DNA from: Polynucleobacter sp. MWH-Berg-3C6
GTDB taxonomy: Bacteria > Pseudomonadota > Gammaproteobacteria > Burkholderiales > Burkholderiaceae
Direction: 5' to 3'
NCBI RefSeq assembly: GCF_018881855.1
Contig: NZ_JACVPN010000001.1
Span: 744,001-808,000, forward strand
Length of the DNA: 64,000 nucleotides
Part shown: piece by piece, positions 39,125 to 48,696 of the stretch
Layout of the letters: each line of letters opens with the position of its first letter
Position numbering within the stretch: position 1 is the first letter of the stretch
Program-made: the position numbers and the translations under genes
The notes under the pieces: model-generated
What the model saw: the letters and a program-made list of their open reading frames with translations, nothing else
What the model was told of the DNA's origin: nothing
Databases searched by the model: none

Positions 39125-39171
39125 GTCAAAAGCAGAGCTAAAAATTACGAACAATCTCTTGGGTTAAATGC

Positions 39172-40059
39172 TTAAGGGATTAGTAGTAAAGCTGCATCCA
39201 AGCCGACTCGGTCAAAAGCCGCGTCGGCTTTTTCTTTGACAAGAGGTTTGGCTTGGTAGGCTATGCTGATGCCAGATCCATTCATCATGATGAGATCGTT
39301 TGCACCATCGCCCATAGTGATTGCATTGGCTTTAGTGCAGCCTAATAAGCTGCAAGCTTTATCAAGATAGGCAGCCTTGGCTGCTCCATCAACAATATCG
39401 CCGAGTACTTTACCTGTCAGCTTGCCATCAATGATTTCAAGTGTATTTGCTTGAGTTTGCTTAAAGCCCAATTGCTGACGAAGCTTTTCAGTGAAAAAAG
39501 TAAATCCGCCAGATACTAAAAGTGTATAAAGGCCGCGGGCATTTGCGCCAGCCAATAGCTCTTGAGCGCCAGGATTTGGACGTAAACGTTCGCGGTAAAC
39601 TGATTCAAGGGCATCGGCTGATACGCCTTCAAGTAAAGCGACACGACGACGCAAGCTTTCCTTAAAGTCTTTAATCTCGCCACGCATGGTTGCCTCTGTA
39701 ATTTGGGCAACAGCTGCTTTTTTCCCGGTAAAGTCAGCAATCTCATCTATGCATTCGATGTTAATGAGGGTGGAATCCATATCCATTGCTAGCACTTTAA
39801 TGTCACCAGCCTTAAGATCAGCGTTCAAGAAACAGAGGTCGCTATTCAATTCTGCTGCAATAGCTCTCAGACGTTCTCTTTGTGTAAGGTCAAACTCCTG
39901 ACTAGACTCCCAGCGTTCGCAATGGTAAGTGCCATTCGCAATCTGCCCTCCAAACGAATGCAGATTTATTCCATGTCTAATAGCTTGGTCCTTGAGCTCA
40001 AAGACCAGCTTTTCAGATATAGGCTCTCTAGATAGGGCTACGAGGGTTTGCTTTGGCAT
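39172..40059 (-). CDS. serB: phosphoserine phosphatase SerB
   Basis: SerB makes L-serine from phosphoserine. The HAD nucleophile motif DMDSTLINIECIDEIAD is diagnostic, with the motif II Ser in LVSGGFTFF and motif III/IV Lys and Asp (GDGANDLIMM). The roughly 90 residues before the HAD domain form the ACT-like N-terminal region typical of proteobacterial SerB. It lies 20 bases after mfd on the same strand and converges with the thiolase gene. Confidence 0.94.
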   Translation of the reverse strand: MPKQTLVALSREPISEKLVFELKDQAIRHGINLHSFGGQIANGTYHCERWESSQEFDLTQRERLRAIAAELNSDLCFLNADLKAGDIKVLAMDMDSTLINIECIDEIADFTGKKAAVAQITEATMRGEIKDFKESLRRRVALLEGVSADALESVYRERLRPNPGAQELLAGANARGLYTLLVSGGFTFFTEKLRQQLGFKQTQANTLEIIDGKLTGKVLGDIVDGAAKAAYLDKACSLLGCTKANAITMGDGANDLIMMNGSGISIAYQAKPLVKEKADAAFDRVGLDAALLLIP

Positions 40060-40079
40060 GGCTTAATAATAGCGAATAA

Positions 40080-43000
40080 TCAATTGGCTTTTGCTGAGCT
40101 TAATACTGCTGACTCATTCAGGCGTCTTAGTATTTGGAGGATTGCATCTAATCGTTGCTCAAGCTTTTCAAATTCCCGATCCTTTTGGGGTAACACTTTG
40201 AGCTTATCCTGACCGTTGAGCTGAATATATTTCGAGCTTTGTATTAATTGAATGATCTTCAGAGGATCAATGGGGGGATTCGGTATAAATTGAATCTGAA
40301 TGGATGCTGGCGTTGCATCAATTTTCTTAATGCCAAAGCCAGTCATTTCCAAGCGAAGTCGATGGGTTTCATAGAAAGATTTGGCTTGGTCTGGAAGATC
40401 TCCAAAACGATCTACTAGCTCTTCCCGCAACCCCATCAGTTCTGAAAAGTCATTGGTACCGGCAAAGCGTTTATACAAAGAGAGACGCTCATGCACATCG
40501 GGACAGTAGTCCTCGGGAAGGAGGGCGGGCACACCAAGGTTAACGTCGGTAGTTGCTTGCAGTGGCGATAGTAAATCAGGCTCTTTGCCACTGCGTAATG
40601 CTTTTACAGCTCTATTGAGCATCTCTGTATAAAGTTGGAAGCCAATTTCATGAATCTCACCAGATTGCTTGTCGCCTAAAACTTCTCCAGCGCCTCGAAT
40701 CTCTAGATCATGCATTGCTAAATAAAATCCAGAGCCGAGCTCTTCCATGGCTTGAATTGCATTGAGACGTAATTGCGCTTGTTTGCTTAGGGCTTCTGGA
40801 TCTGGAACCAGCAAGTAAGCATAGGCCTGGTGATGGGAGCGACCAACACGACCACGGAGTTGGTGTAGCTGCGCCAAGCCAAATTTATCGGCCCGATGCA
40901 TGATGATCGTGTTGGCAGTGGGTACGTCAATGCCTGTTTCGATAATGGTGGTGCATAACAAAATATTGGTTCGTTGAGTCACAAATTCACGCATGACGGA
41001 TTCCAGCTCACGCTCATGCATTTGGCCATGAGCAACGCTAATCCGTGCTTCCGGAATTAATTCCTGTAGCGCATGCTTGCGGTTCTGAATGGTTTCAACT
41101 TCATTGTGTAAGAAGTAGACTTGTCCACCGCGTTTAATTTCTCGGAGAACTGCTTCACGAATCACGCCGTCACCTTCACGACGCACAAAAGTTTTAATAG
41201 CGAGACGCTTCTGGGGCGCTGTAGCAATAATAGAGAATTCGCGCAAACCCTCCATCGCCATGCCTAGGGTTCTTGGGATGGGTGTGGCTGTGAGAGTCAG
41301 AATATCGACCTCAGCCCGCAAGGCTTTCAGGGCATCTTTTTGACGCACGCCAAAGCGATGCTCCTCGTCCACAATGACCAAACCAAGATTTGCAAACTGG
41401 GTCTCTTTAGAAAGAAGCTTGTGCGTACCAATAATGATGTCAGCCTCACCCTTAGAGATGGCTTCTAATGCTGCGTTGATTTCTTTGGTGGTTTTAAAGC
41501 GAGAGAGTTCCACAATCCGCACTGGCCAATCTGCAAAACGATCTTTCCAGGTAGCAACATGTTGCTCGGCAAGCAAGGTTGTAGGTGCCAAAATAGCCAC
41601 TTGTTTACCGCCCATGACAGCAACAAAGCTAGCTCTCAGTGCGACTTCGGTTTTGCCAAAACCAACATCGCCACAAACAAGGCGATCCATTGGTGTACCG
41701 CTAGTCATGTCAGCAATCACTGCGGCAATCGCATTGGCTTGATCAGGAGTTTCTTCGAAACCAAAGCTTTCGGCGAATGCAGCGTAATCGTGTGCAGAAA
41801 ATTCAAAGGCATGCCCTTTGCGAATTGCTCTGGCAGCATAGAGTCCGAGAAGTTCAGCCGCAGTATCTCTAATTTGTTGGGCTGCTTTACGTTTAGCCTT
41901 ATCCCACTGTCCAGAACCGAGTTGATGCAGTGGTGCCGAATCAGGATCAGAACCAGCATAGCGAGTGACCATTTGCAATTGCTGAACCGGGACATATAAA
42001 GTAGCTTCGCCAGCGTATTGAAGATGGAGAAACTCCTCAAAAATGGGTGCTTCTTTAGGCGGCGCTAAATTTAAAAGCACTATGCCTTGATAACGCCCAA
42101 TGCCATGTTCGGCATGTACTACCGGGTCACCAATCTTAAGTTCTGATAAGTCCTTAAAGAGCATGTCAGGATCAGCGCTTTCAGATCCTTTGCCTTTACG
42201 TCGCTGTCTTGCAGTCGATGTAAATAACTCCGCCTCGGTAATGATGATGAAGTTTTGTGCGGGCCATGAGAAACCATTAAAGAGTGGGGCGGTTGTAAGT
42301 CCAAATAAGGACTCGCTCTTGATAAAGTCGGCAACAGAATCAAAGCCCTCAGGCTTTAGCTGATACAGCGGCCTTCCATCCTTGCCTGCAACAGAATTGC
42401 TTTCATCTAGCAACTGACGGATGGACTCTTTTCTGCCTGCGCTATCACTGCAAATCAGGACTCGGACATTCTCTTTTGCAGCTAATTTGCGTAAACCGCT
42501 GACTGGATCCGCATCTTTGCGATGAACCGCAATATCCGGCACTCGAAGAAATTGCGCTGCCTCTGAAGTTTCGTTTTCAAGCGCTAAACGAGCATGTGGT
42601 TTTATTGTTGCGAAAAACTCATCGACATCTAAAAATAACTCTTTAGGCGGAAGAATGGGGCGATCAAGATCATGCTTGAGAAACTCATAACGCGAGAGCG
42701 TGTCTTTCCAAAAACCTTGAATTGCATTATCAATATCTCCAGTGCTAATAATCCACACCGGATCACCCGACCTTGGAAAGTAGTCAAACACACTGGATTG
42801 CTCTTCAAAGAACATTGGCAAGTAAGACTCTATTCCTGCGCTAGGAATCCCTAAGTTCGCATCCTTGTAGATGGAGCAACGGGTGGGATCTCCCTCAAAA
42901 ACCTCACGCCAGCGACCTCGGAAGGCTGTTCTGGCCTCATCATTAAAAGGAAACTCGTGTCCTGGAAGTAGTCGTACTTCCTTTACTGGATATAGACTTC

Positions 43001-43622
43001 TTTGAGTGTCCGGATCAAAAGAGCGAATCTGTTCGATTTCATCGCCAAATAGATCTAGGCGATAGGGTAGATTTGATCCCATGGGAAATAGATCAATCAG
43101 TCCACCGCGAATACTGTACTCACCAGGTCGCATCACAGCGCTTACAGGATCGTAGCCAGCCTGCTGTAGTTGTAACTTAAGTGCAGCTTCATTGAGCTTG
43201 TCACCTTGCCTAAAAAAGAAGGTATGACCTGATAAGAAATTTGGCGGGCCCAATCTTTGAAGTGCTGTGGTAACTGGAACTAAAACAATGTCGCAGCTGC
43301 CATTTAGCAGCTCATAAAGAGTTGCTAAACGCTCAGATACCAAGTCCTGATGTGGGGAAAAATGATCGTAAGGAAGAATTTCCCAATCGGGCAAAAGGCG
43401 TGTTTTGAGTTGCGGTGCAAAAGCTGGAATTTCTTCCAAAAGTCTTTGGGCTTCCTGTGCCTGAGCACAGAAGATCACCATAACTGAAAAATCCTTGCGA
43501 TAGCGTAGGGCGGTTTGGGCTATCAGGGCTGCATCAGCCGAACCCACTAGCCCCGAAAAGGTAAAGCGCTGCCCAGCCCGCGGAGCGGGTATAGGGGGTG
43601 CTAGATTTAATGCATCAGACAT
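40080..43622 (-). CDS. mfd: transcription-repair coupling factor Mfd
   Basis: Mfd removes RNA polymerase stalled at lesions and recruits UvrA. The 1180-residue protein has the UvrB-homology N-terminus (LPDWEILPYDHFSPH), the RNA polymerase interaction domain near 480-560 (PVVHAEHGIGRYQGI), and a RecG-like translocase with CGDVGFGKTEVALRA, DEEHRFGVRQ and TATPIPRTL. GRVGRSHHQAYAYLL is the helicase motif VI. The C-terminal D7 domain is present. Length is normal. Confidence 0.96.
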   Translation of the reverse strand: MSDALNLAPPIPAPRAGQRFTFSGLVGSADAALIAQTALRYRKDFSVMVIFCAQAQEAQRLLEEIPAFAPQLKTRLLPDWEILPYDHFSPHQDLVSERLATLYELLNGSCDIVLVPVTTALQRLGPPNFLSGHTFFFRQGDKLNEAALKLQLQQAGYDPVSAVMRPGEYSIRGGLIDLFPMGSNLPYRLDLFGDEIEQIRSFDPDTQRSLYPVKEVRLLPGHEFPFNDEARTAFRGRWREVFEGDPTRCSIYKDANLGIPSAGIESYLPMFFEEQSSVFDYFPRSGDPVWIISTGDIDNAIQGFWKDTLSRYEFLKHDLDRPILPPKELFLDVDEFFATIKPHARLALENETSEAAQFLRVPDIAVHRKDADPVSGLRKLAAKENVRVLICSDSAGRKESIRQLLDESNSVAGKDGRPLYQLKPEGFDSVADFIKSESLFGLTTAPLFNGFSWPAQNFIIITEAELFTSTARQRRKGKGSESADPDMLFKDLSELKIGDPVVHAEHGIGRYQGIVLLNLAPPKEAPIFEEFLHLQYAGEATLYVPVQQLQMVTRYAGSDPDSAPLHQLGSGQWDKAKRKAAQQIRDTAAELLGLYAARAIRKGHAFEFSAHDYAAFAESFGFEETPDQANAIAAVIADMTSGTPMDRLVCGDVGFGKTEVALRASFVAVMGGKQVAILAPTTLLAEQHVATWKDRFADWPVRIVELSRFKTTKEINAALEAISKGEADIIIGTHKLLSKETQFANLGLVIVDEEHRFGVRQKDALKALRAEVDILTLTATPIPRTLGMAMEGLREFSIIATAPQKRLAIKTFVRREGDGVIREAVLREIKRGGQVYFLHNEVETIQNRKHALQELIPEARISVAHGQMHERELESVMREFVTQRTNILLCTTIIETGIDVPTANTIIMHRADKFGLAQLHQLRGRVGRSHHQAYAYLLVPDPEALSKQAQLRLNAIQAMEELGSGFYLAMHDLEIRGAGEVLGDKQSGEIHEIGFQLYTEMLNRAVKALRSGKEPDLLSPLQATTDVNLGVPALLPEDYCPDVHERLSLYKRFAGTNDFSELMGLREELVDRFGDLPDQAKSFYETHRLRLEMTGFGIKKIDATPASIQIQFIPNPPIDPLKIIQLIQSSKYIQLNGQDKLKVLPQKDREFEKLEQRLDAILQILRRLNESAVLSSAKAN

Positions 43623-43666
43623 CTGAGCTCATTATAGAATCAGGCATGAGCTTAGGAAATCAATCC

Positions 43667-44398
43667 ATGAAGAAATGTCATGCGCTTTTGCCCACTGCGG
43701 GAAGCGGGTCTCGCTTGGGCGGTGATTTACCCAAACAGTTCCAGCAATTGGCTGGGCGGCCCATGCTGGCTTACGCTATCGATGCCTTTATGCAATCTCC
43801 CCAGGTTGAATCCATCTGGATTGGCGTTTCACCCAGCTTTATTGATAATCCTATTTTGAAAAACCTTGCTCAAGGAAGCAAGCCGATTCATTTCTTACCT
43901 ACTGGTGGATCAACCCGCCAAGAGACTGTTCGTAACACCTTGGCAGCAATGCTCCAGTCTGAAATAGCGGCAGAGGATTGGGTCTTGGTTCACGATGCAG
44001 CCAGACCTGGTATCACGCCAGCGCTTATTGAAAAATTGATTACTTCTGTGCAGACCTCTAACGTAGGTGGTTTATTAGCAGTCCGGTTAGCTGATACTTT
44101 GAAGCAAGCAGACCTTGATTCTGCCATTGCCGGTAATATGCCTCATGTAGAGAAAACCATACCGCGCGAACACTTATGGCAGGCCCAGACCCCGCAAATG
44201 TTCGGTCTGAAGAATTTGCATGCCGCCTTGGAGGATGCCATTCGATTGGAGGCTGATGTCACTGATGAAGCAAGCGCCATGGAATTGGTTGGTGCGAAAC
44301 CATTACTGATTGAAGGCGCTACTCGAAACTTCAAGGTAACTCATCCAGCAGATTGGGAATTGATGCAGCTACTATTGAATGCAACAATAGATAAATAA
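43667..44398 (+). CDS. ispD: 2-C-methyl-D-erythritol 4-phosphate cytidylyltransferase IspD
   Basis: IspD makes CDP-methylerythritol in the MEP isoprenoid pathway. The CTP-binding loop LLPTAGSGSRLGGDLPKQF opens the protein, and VHDAARPGI and LWQAQTPQMF are family signatures; 243 residues is typical. The ATG at 43667 is chosen because AGGA lies nine bases upstream and a -10-like TATAGA (43633-43638) would start transcription near 43645, downstream of earlier ATGs. Overlapping those earlier frames would also run into divergent mfd. Confidence 0.93.
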   Translation: MKKCHALLPTAGSGSRLGGDLPKQFQQLAGRPMLAYAIDAFMQSPQVESIWIGVSPSFIDNPILKNLAQGSKPIHFLPTGGSTRQETVRNTLAAMLQSEIAAEDWVLVHDAARPGITPALIEKLITSVQTSNVGGLLAVRLADTLKQADLDSAIAGNMPHVEKTIPREHLWQAQTPQMFGLKNLHAALEDAIRLEADVTDEASAMELVGAKPLLIEGATRNFKVTHPADWELMQLLLNATIDK

Positions 44399-44407
44399 AG
44401 AATCCAT

Positions 44408-44911
44408 ATGACACAAAGTAATGTTCAGGCTCCGCAGTTCCGTATTGGTCAGGGTTATGATGTCCATGCTCTGGTGGTTGATCGCAAACTGATTCTTGGT
44501 GGTGTACACGTGCCTTATGAAAAAGGTTTATTGGGCCACTCTGATGCTGATGCTTTGCTGCATGCGCTGACCGATGCTTTGCTGGGAGCGGCAGGACTAA
44601 ATGATATTGGTCAGTTATTTCCTGATACTGATCCAGCGTTCAAGGACATGGATAGCCGTATCCTGCTTCGGGCGGCCCTTCAAAAGGTTCAGGCTGCCGG
44701 ATTTCAGATCGGAAATGTGGATGCGACCATCATTTGTCAAAAGCCTAAATTAGCGGAATTTTTGCCTGAAATGGTCAGAAATATCGCCGCCGACCTCTTG
44801 GTTACCCCTAGCCATGTAAACCTCAAGGCTAAAACCAATGAATCCTTAGGCCACCTGGGAAGGGGTGAGGGCGTTGCAGTGCACGCTGTTGCATTGCTTT
44901 ACAAGGCCTAA
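44408..44911 (+). CDS. ispF: 2-C-methyl-D-erythritol 2,4-cyclodiphosphate synthase IspF
   Basis: IspF cyclises CDP-methylerythritol 2-phosphate with loss of CMP. The 167-residue protein has [11 protein letters not shown] with the metal-binding Asp and His, [38 protein letters not shown], and [14 protein letters not shown]. It follows ispD by nine bases, a standard pairing. Confidence 0.96.
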   Translation: MTQSNVQAPQFRIGQGYDVHALVVDRKLILGGVHVPYEKGLLGHSDADALLHALTDALLGAAGLNDIGQLFPDTDPAFKDMDSRILLRAALQKVQAAGFQIGNVDATIICQKPKLAEFLPEMVRNIAADLLVTPSHVNLKAKTNESLGHLGRGEGVAVHAVALLYKA

Positions 44912-44990
44912 AGATCCTTTAAAACCCCAGGCATTGTAGAATTACGGTCTTTAGAGTGAAGTTTAAGCTTGGCAGTGTTTGCGGATATTC

Positions 44991-45077
44991 GCGAGGATGG
45001 CGAAATTGGTAGACGCACCAGGTTTAGGTCCTGACGCCAGAAATGGTGTGGGGGTTCGAGTCCCCCTCCTCGCACCA
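44991..45077 (+). tRNA. tRNA-Leu (anticodon TAG)
   Basis: An 87-nt class II tRNA with acceptor GCGAGGA/TCCTCGC, a long variable arm, T-arm GGGGGTTCGAGTCCCCC and encoded CCA. The anticodon stem-loop is CCAGG-TTTAGGT-CCTGA; the outermost pair is C-A rather than C-G. It reads CUN codons. Confidence 0.95.
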
Positions 45078-45133
45078 CAAGATTACTACTTGGCTTGGAC
45101 TTCACATATCCTGATTTCAATTAAGAGACGAGA

Positions 45134-46471
45134 ATGGCTGTGCAGATAGAAAATTTAGGTTCATTAGACCGCAAAATGACTTTGGAATTCGCTCGTGCCG
45201 ATTTGGCTAAAGCGCGTGAAGCCCGTTTGGCTAAAGTTGGTAAGACCATGAAAATGGCGGGCTTCCGTCCAGGCAAGGTGCCAAAAAATCTCGTTGAGAA
45301 GCAACATGGTATGCAAGTCGATTTTGAATTGCAATTTGATAAGGCTGCCGAACTTTTTTATGAGCATGCAAAAAAAGAGGGCGTAGCTTTGGCTGGTCAA
45401 CCACGTCTTGAGCCAAAGAGTGAATTGGATGCTGACAAAATTATCTTTGATGCATTCTTTGAAGTGCTGCCAGAAGTAAAGATTGGCGATTTTTCAAAAG
45501 CTGAAGTCACTAAGTACATTTCAGAGATTGGTGAAGCTGAAATTGATCGCGCTATTGACGTGCTCCGTAAGCAGCAAGTTCATTACCATCCACGCGGCGA
45601 AGCTGGTGCCCATGGTGACGGCGGATCTAATACTGCAGCCCAAAATGGCGATCAGGTAGTGATCGATTTTGTTGGCAAAATTGATGGGGTTGAGTTTGCT
45701 GGTGGCAAAGCTGAAAACTTTGAATATGTTCTAGGCGAAGGCCGCATGTTGCCAGAATTCGAAGCTGCAACCTTAGGTCTTAAGCCAGGCGAAAGTAAAT
45801 CATTCCCCCTAAGTTTCCCGGCCGACTATCATGGCAAAGAGGTTGCCGGCAAAACTGCTGAGTTCACCATCACTGTGAAATCAGTCAGCTGGGCTCACTT
45901 ACCAGCAGTTGATGATGCGTTTGCATTGTCTATGGGTGTTATAGAAGGCGGCGTTACAAAAATGCGCGCTGAAGTAAAAGAAAATTTAGATCGCGAAGTA
46001 AAGCGTCGCATTACTTCTTTATTGAAAAATGAAGTGATGGAAAAGCTCAACACTTTGTGCGAACTGGATGTGCCTAAGTCTCTGGTGTCTTCAGAGCAAG
46101 AGCGACTCGTTGAGGGTGCGCGCCAAGACTTAATGCAACGTGGCGTACCGAATGCTAAAGATGCACCTATTCCTGTTGAGATATTTGCTGATCAAGCGCT
46201 CAAGCGTGTTCGTCTGGGCTTGATTCTGAGCGAATTGGTTAAAAAGCATAACTTGGCTGCTACAGCAGATCAAATTAAGGCTGAAATCGAGGAGCAAGCT
46301 GCTACCTACGAAGATCCTAAAGAGGTTGTTCGTTGGTTCTACAGCAACCCAAGCCGCCTAAAAGATATCGAGAACCTGGTACTTGAAGATAATGTGATTA
46401 AACATTTCACATCACTTGCCAAAGTAAGCGATAAAGCGATAAGCTTTGAAGAGCTAAGCAAGCTAAACTAA
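45134..46471 (+). CDS. tig: trigger factor
   Basis: Trigger factor is the ribosome-bound chaperone and prolyl isomerase. The 445-residue protein has the ribosome-docking signature MAGFRPGKVP near residue 41, a FKBP-type PPIase domain at about 165-250 (GDQVVIDFVGKIDG, VLGEGRMLPEFE), and the helical C-terminal cradle. It heads a tig-clpP-clpX block and starts 56 bases after tRNA-Leu. Confidence 0.96.
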   Translation: MAVQIENLGSLDRKMTLEFARADLAKAREARLAKVGKTMKMAGFRPGKVPKNLVEKQHGMQVDFELQFDKAAELFYEHAKKEGVALAGQPRLEPKSELDADKIIFDAFFEVLPEVKIGDFSKAEVTKYISEIGEAEIDRAIDVLRKQQVHYHPRGEAGAHGDGGSNTAAQNGDQVVIDFVGKIDGVEFAGGKAENFEYVLGEGRMLPEFEAATLGLKPGESKSFPLSFPADYHGKEVAGKTAEFTITVKSVSWAHLPAVDDAFALSMGVIEGGVTKMRAEVKENLDREVKRRITSLLKNEVMEKLNTLCELDVPKSLVSSEQERLVEGARQDLMQRGVPNAKDAPIPVEIFADQALKRVRLGLILSELVKKHNLAATADQIKAEIEEQAATYEDPKEVVRWFYSNPSRLKDIENLVLEDNVIKHFTSLAKVSDKAISFEELSKLN

Positions 46472-46512
46472 GTTCAAGAAGCTATCAATTTACTTAAAGA
46501 GGGCCGTCCTAA

Positions 46513-47142
46513 ATGAACCAAAACCATTTTCAGTCTGAAAACTTAGAACCTCAAGCTCTAGGTTTGGTTCCAATGGTGATCGAAACCTCTGGCAGGGGTG
46601 AGCGTGCTTATGATATTTACTCCCGTCTATTAAGAGAGCGTGTTGTTTTCTTAGTTGGTGAAGTTAACGATCAAACTGCCAACCTAGTAATTGCGCAGTT
46701 ATTGTTTCTTGAGAGCGAGAATCCAGATAAAGAGATCTCTCTCTATATCAATTCTCCTGGTGGTTCTGTATCTGCAGGCCTTGCTATTTATGACACCATG
46801 CAATTTATTAAGCCTCATGTAAGCACTCTGTGCATGGGTATGGCGGCAAGCATGGGCGCATTCTTATTATGTGCTGGTGAAAAAGGCAAGCGCTACGCTT
46901 TACCGAACTCTCGCGTCATGATTCATCAGCCATTAGGTGGCGCGCGTGGTCAAGCATCCGATATTGAGATTCAGGCCCGTGAAATTCTGTATTTGCGCGA
47001 ACGTTTGAATAAGATTTTGTCGGATCGTACCGGTCAATCCATTGAGACAATCGCTAAAGATACCGACCGCGACAACTTTATGTCTGCAGAGCAAGCTCGT
47101 GAATATGGCTTGATCGATAAAGTTATTGAGAAGCGCCCTTAA
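46513..47142 (+). CDS. clpP: ATP-dependent Clp protease proteolytic subunit ClpP
   Basis: ClpP forms the double-heptamer chamber that degrades substrates fed by ClpX or ClpA. Catalytic Ser113 is in [10 protein letters not shown] and His138 in [10 protein letters not shown]. The 209-residue length and the N-terminal propeptide match E. coli ClpP. Gene order tig-clpP-clpX-lon is conserved in proteobacteria. Confidence 0.97.
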   Translation: MNQNHFQSENLEPQALGLVPMVIETSGRGERAYDIYSRLLRERVVFLVGEVNDQTANLVIAQLLFLESENPDKEISLYINSPGGSVSAGLAIYDTMQFIKPHVSTLCMGMAASMGAFLLCAGEKGKRYALPNSRVMIHQPLGGARGQASDIEIQAREILYLRERLNKILSDRTGQSIETIAKDTDRDNFMSAEQAREYGLIDKVIEKRP

Positions 47143-47160
47143 TTTTTAATCGAGTCTACT

Positions 47161-48519
47161 TTGAGCGATACAACCACCAGCACGACAGATAAAGTTTTAT
47201 ATTGCTCCTTCTGTGGCAAAAGCCAACACGAGGTCAAGAAGTTAATTGCTGGTCCATCCGTCTTTATCTGCGATGAGTGTATTGATCTTTGCACGGATAT
47301 TATTCAAGAAGAAATTGCCAAGCTTCCAAAGGAAGAGGGCGATGATTCTTTGCCAACACCTCATCAAATTAGAGAAAATCTTGATCAATATGTGATCGGG
47401 CAAGATCATGCCAAGAAGACTCTGGCAGTAGCGGTTTATAACCATTACAAACGCCTGCAGTATCTCCCTAAGCCTAAAAAAGAGAAGCTTGATAAGGATG
47501 GCAAGCCAGTCGAGGCAGCAGACAAAAAAGAATCTAAATTACCTGCCAAGGCGATAGTAGATGGTGTTGAGTTGGCAAAGAGCAATATTTTGCTAATTGG
47601 TCCAACAGGTTCAGGTAAAACGCTCTTGGCTCAAACACTAGCGCGCATGCTTGATGTTCCATTTGTGATGGCTGATGCAACCACTTTGACTGAAGCAGGT
47701 TACGTCGGCGAAGACGTCGAAAACATTATTCAAAAATTGTTACAAGCATGCGACTACAACGTTGAAAAAGCGCAACGCGGCATTGTTTATATTGATGAGA
47801 TTGATAAGATATCGCGTAAGTCTGATAACCCCTCAATTACTCGAGATGTTTCAGGCGAAGGCGTTCAGCAGGCTCTATTAAAGCTGGTTGAAGGTACCAT
47901 GGCTTCTGTGCCACCACAAGGTGGACGCAAGCACCCCAATCAAGACTTCTTGCAGGTCGATACAACAAACATCTTGTTCATTTGCGGCGGCGCATTTGAT
48001 GGCCTTGAAAAAGTGATTCAACAACGTACAGCTAAGACTGGTATTGGATTTAATGCGACGGTTCCAGGTAAGGATGATCGAGGCGTAAGTGATCTTCTTG
48101 TTGAGGTTGAGCCTGAGGATTTAATTAAATTCGGTTTAATCCCAGAATTGATTGGCCGCCTACCGGTAGTTGCTACATTGGCTCAGTTAGATGAAGAGGC
48201 TTTGATTCAAATTCTGACGGAACCTAAGAACGCGCTGGTGAAACAATACCAAGCGCTGCTGACTATGGAAGGCTCTGAGCTTGAAGTACGTCGTGAAGCG
48301 CTTTCAGCAATCGCTAAGAAGGCAATCGCCCGTAAAACAGGTGCTCGTGGTCTGAGATCTATCCTAGAGGGCTCTTTAATGGATGTCATGTATGACCTTC
48401 CTTCTCTAAAGAATGTCCAAAAGGTTGTTATCGACGAATCGAGCATTGCAGAGGGTGGAAAGCCCTTATTGGTCTACAAACAAGATCCTGAGCAAGTAGA
48501 TTTAAGCAAAAAAGCTTAA
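47161..48519 (+). CDS. clpX: ATP-dependent Clp protease ATP-binding subunit ClpX
   Basis: ClpX unfolds tagged proteins and threads them into ClpP. A zinc-binding domain ([14 protein letters not shown] with [10 protein letters not shown], about 16-45) precedes the AAA+ module with Walker A GPTGSGKT (147-154) and Walker [11 protein letters not shown]. It starts with TTG 18 bases after clpP. A strong terminator follows, so lon is separately transcribed. Confidence 0.97.
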   Translation: MSDTTTSTTDKVLYCSFCGKSQHEVKKLIAGPSVFICDECIDLCTDIIQEEIAKLPKEEGDDSLPTPHQIRENLDQYVIGQDHAKKTLAVAVYNHYKRLQYLPKPKKEKLDKDGKPVEAADKKESKLPAKAIVDGVELAKSNILLIGPTGSGKTLLAQTLARMLDVPFVMADATTLTEAGYVGEDVENIIQKLLQACDYNVEKAQRGIVYIDEIDKISRKSDNPSITRDVSGEGVQQALLKLVEGTMASVPPQGGRKHPNQDFLQVDTTNILFICGGAFDGLEKVIQQRTAKTGIGFNATVPGKDDRGVSDLLVEVEPEDLIKFGLIPELIGRLPVVATLAQLDEEALIQILTEPKNALVKQYQALLTMEGSELEVRREALSAIAKKAIARKTGARGLRSILEGSLMDVMYDLPSLKNVQKVVIDESSIAEGGKPLLVYKQDPEQVDLSKKA

Positions 48520-48543
48520 TTTTTTAGGGTTTTCGCTATTTTT

Positions 48544-48566
48544 GGGGCATTTTTGCCCCTTTTTTA
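48544..48566 (+). terminator. rho-independent terminator after clpX
   Basis: GGGGCA and TGCCCC form a six-bp GC-rich stem around a short T-loop, followed by seven Ts. This ends the tig-clpP-clpX transcript. Confidence 0.88.
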
Positions 48567-48577
48567 CACTTTTCCCC

Positions 48578-48606
48578 CTTGAATTATCAAAAGAGCTACC
48601 CATATA
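48578..48606 (+). promoter_or_regulatory. candidate sigma-32 (RpoH) promoter of lon
   Basis: CTTGAAT (48578-48584) and CCCATATA (48599-48606) are separated by 14 bp, matching the heat-shock consensus CTTGAAA, 13-14 bp, CCCCAT. It lies after the clpX terminator and about 90 bp before lon, a known heat-shock gene. Confidence 0.65.
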
Positions 48607-48696
48607 GGTAGTATGCTACTCATGAATATTGTCTCTATTTAGTGGTTTGCTTTTTTAGAGACTTTTGAGGTTTGATTACTTTGGAGGATTTGCCTT

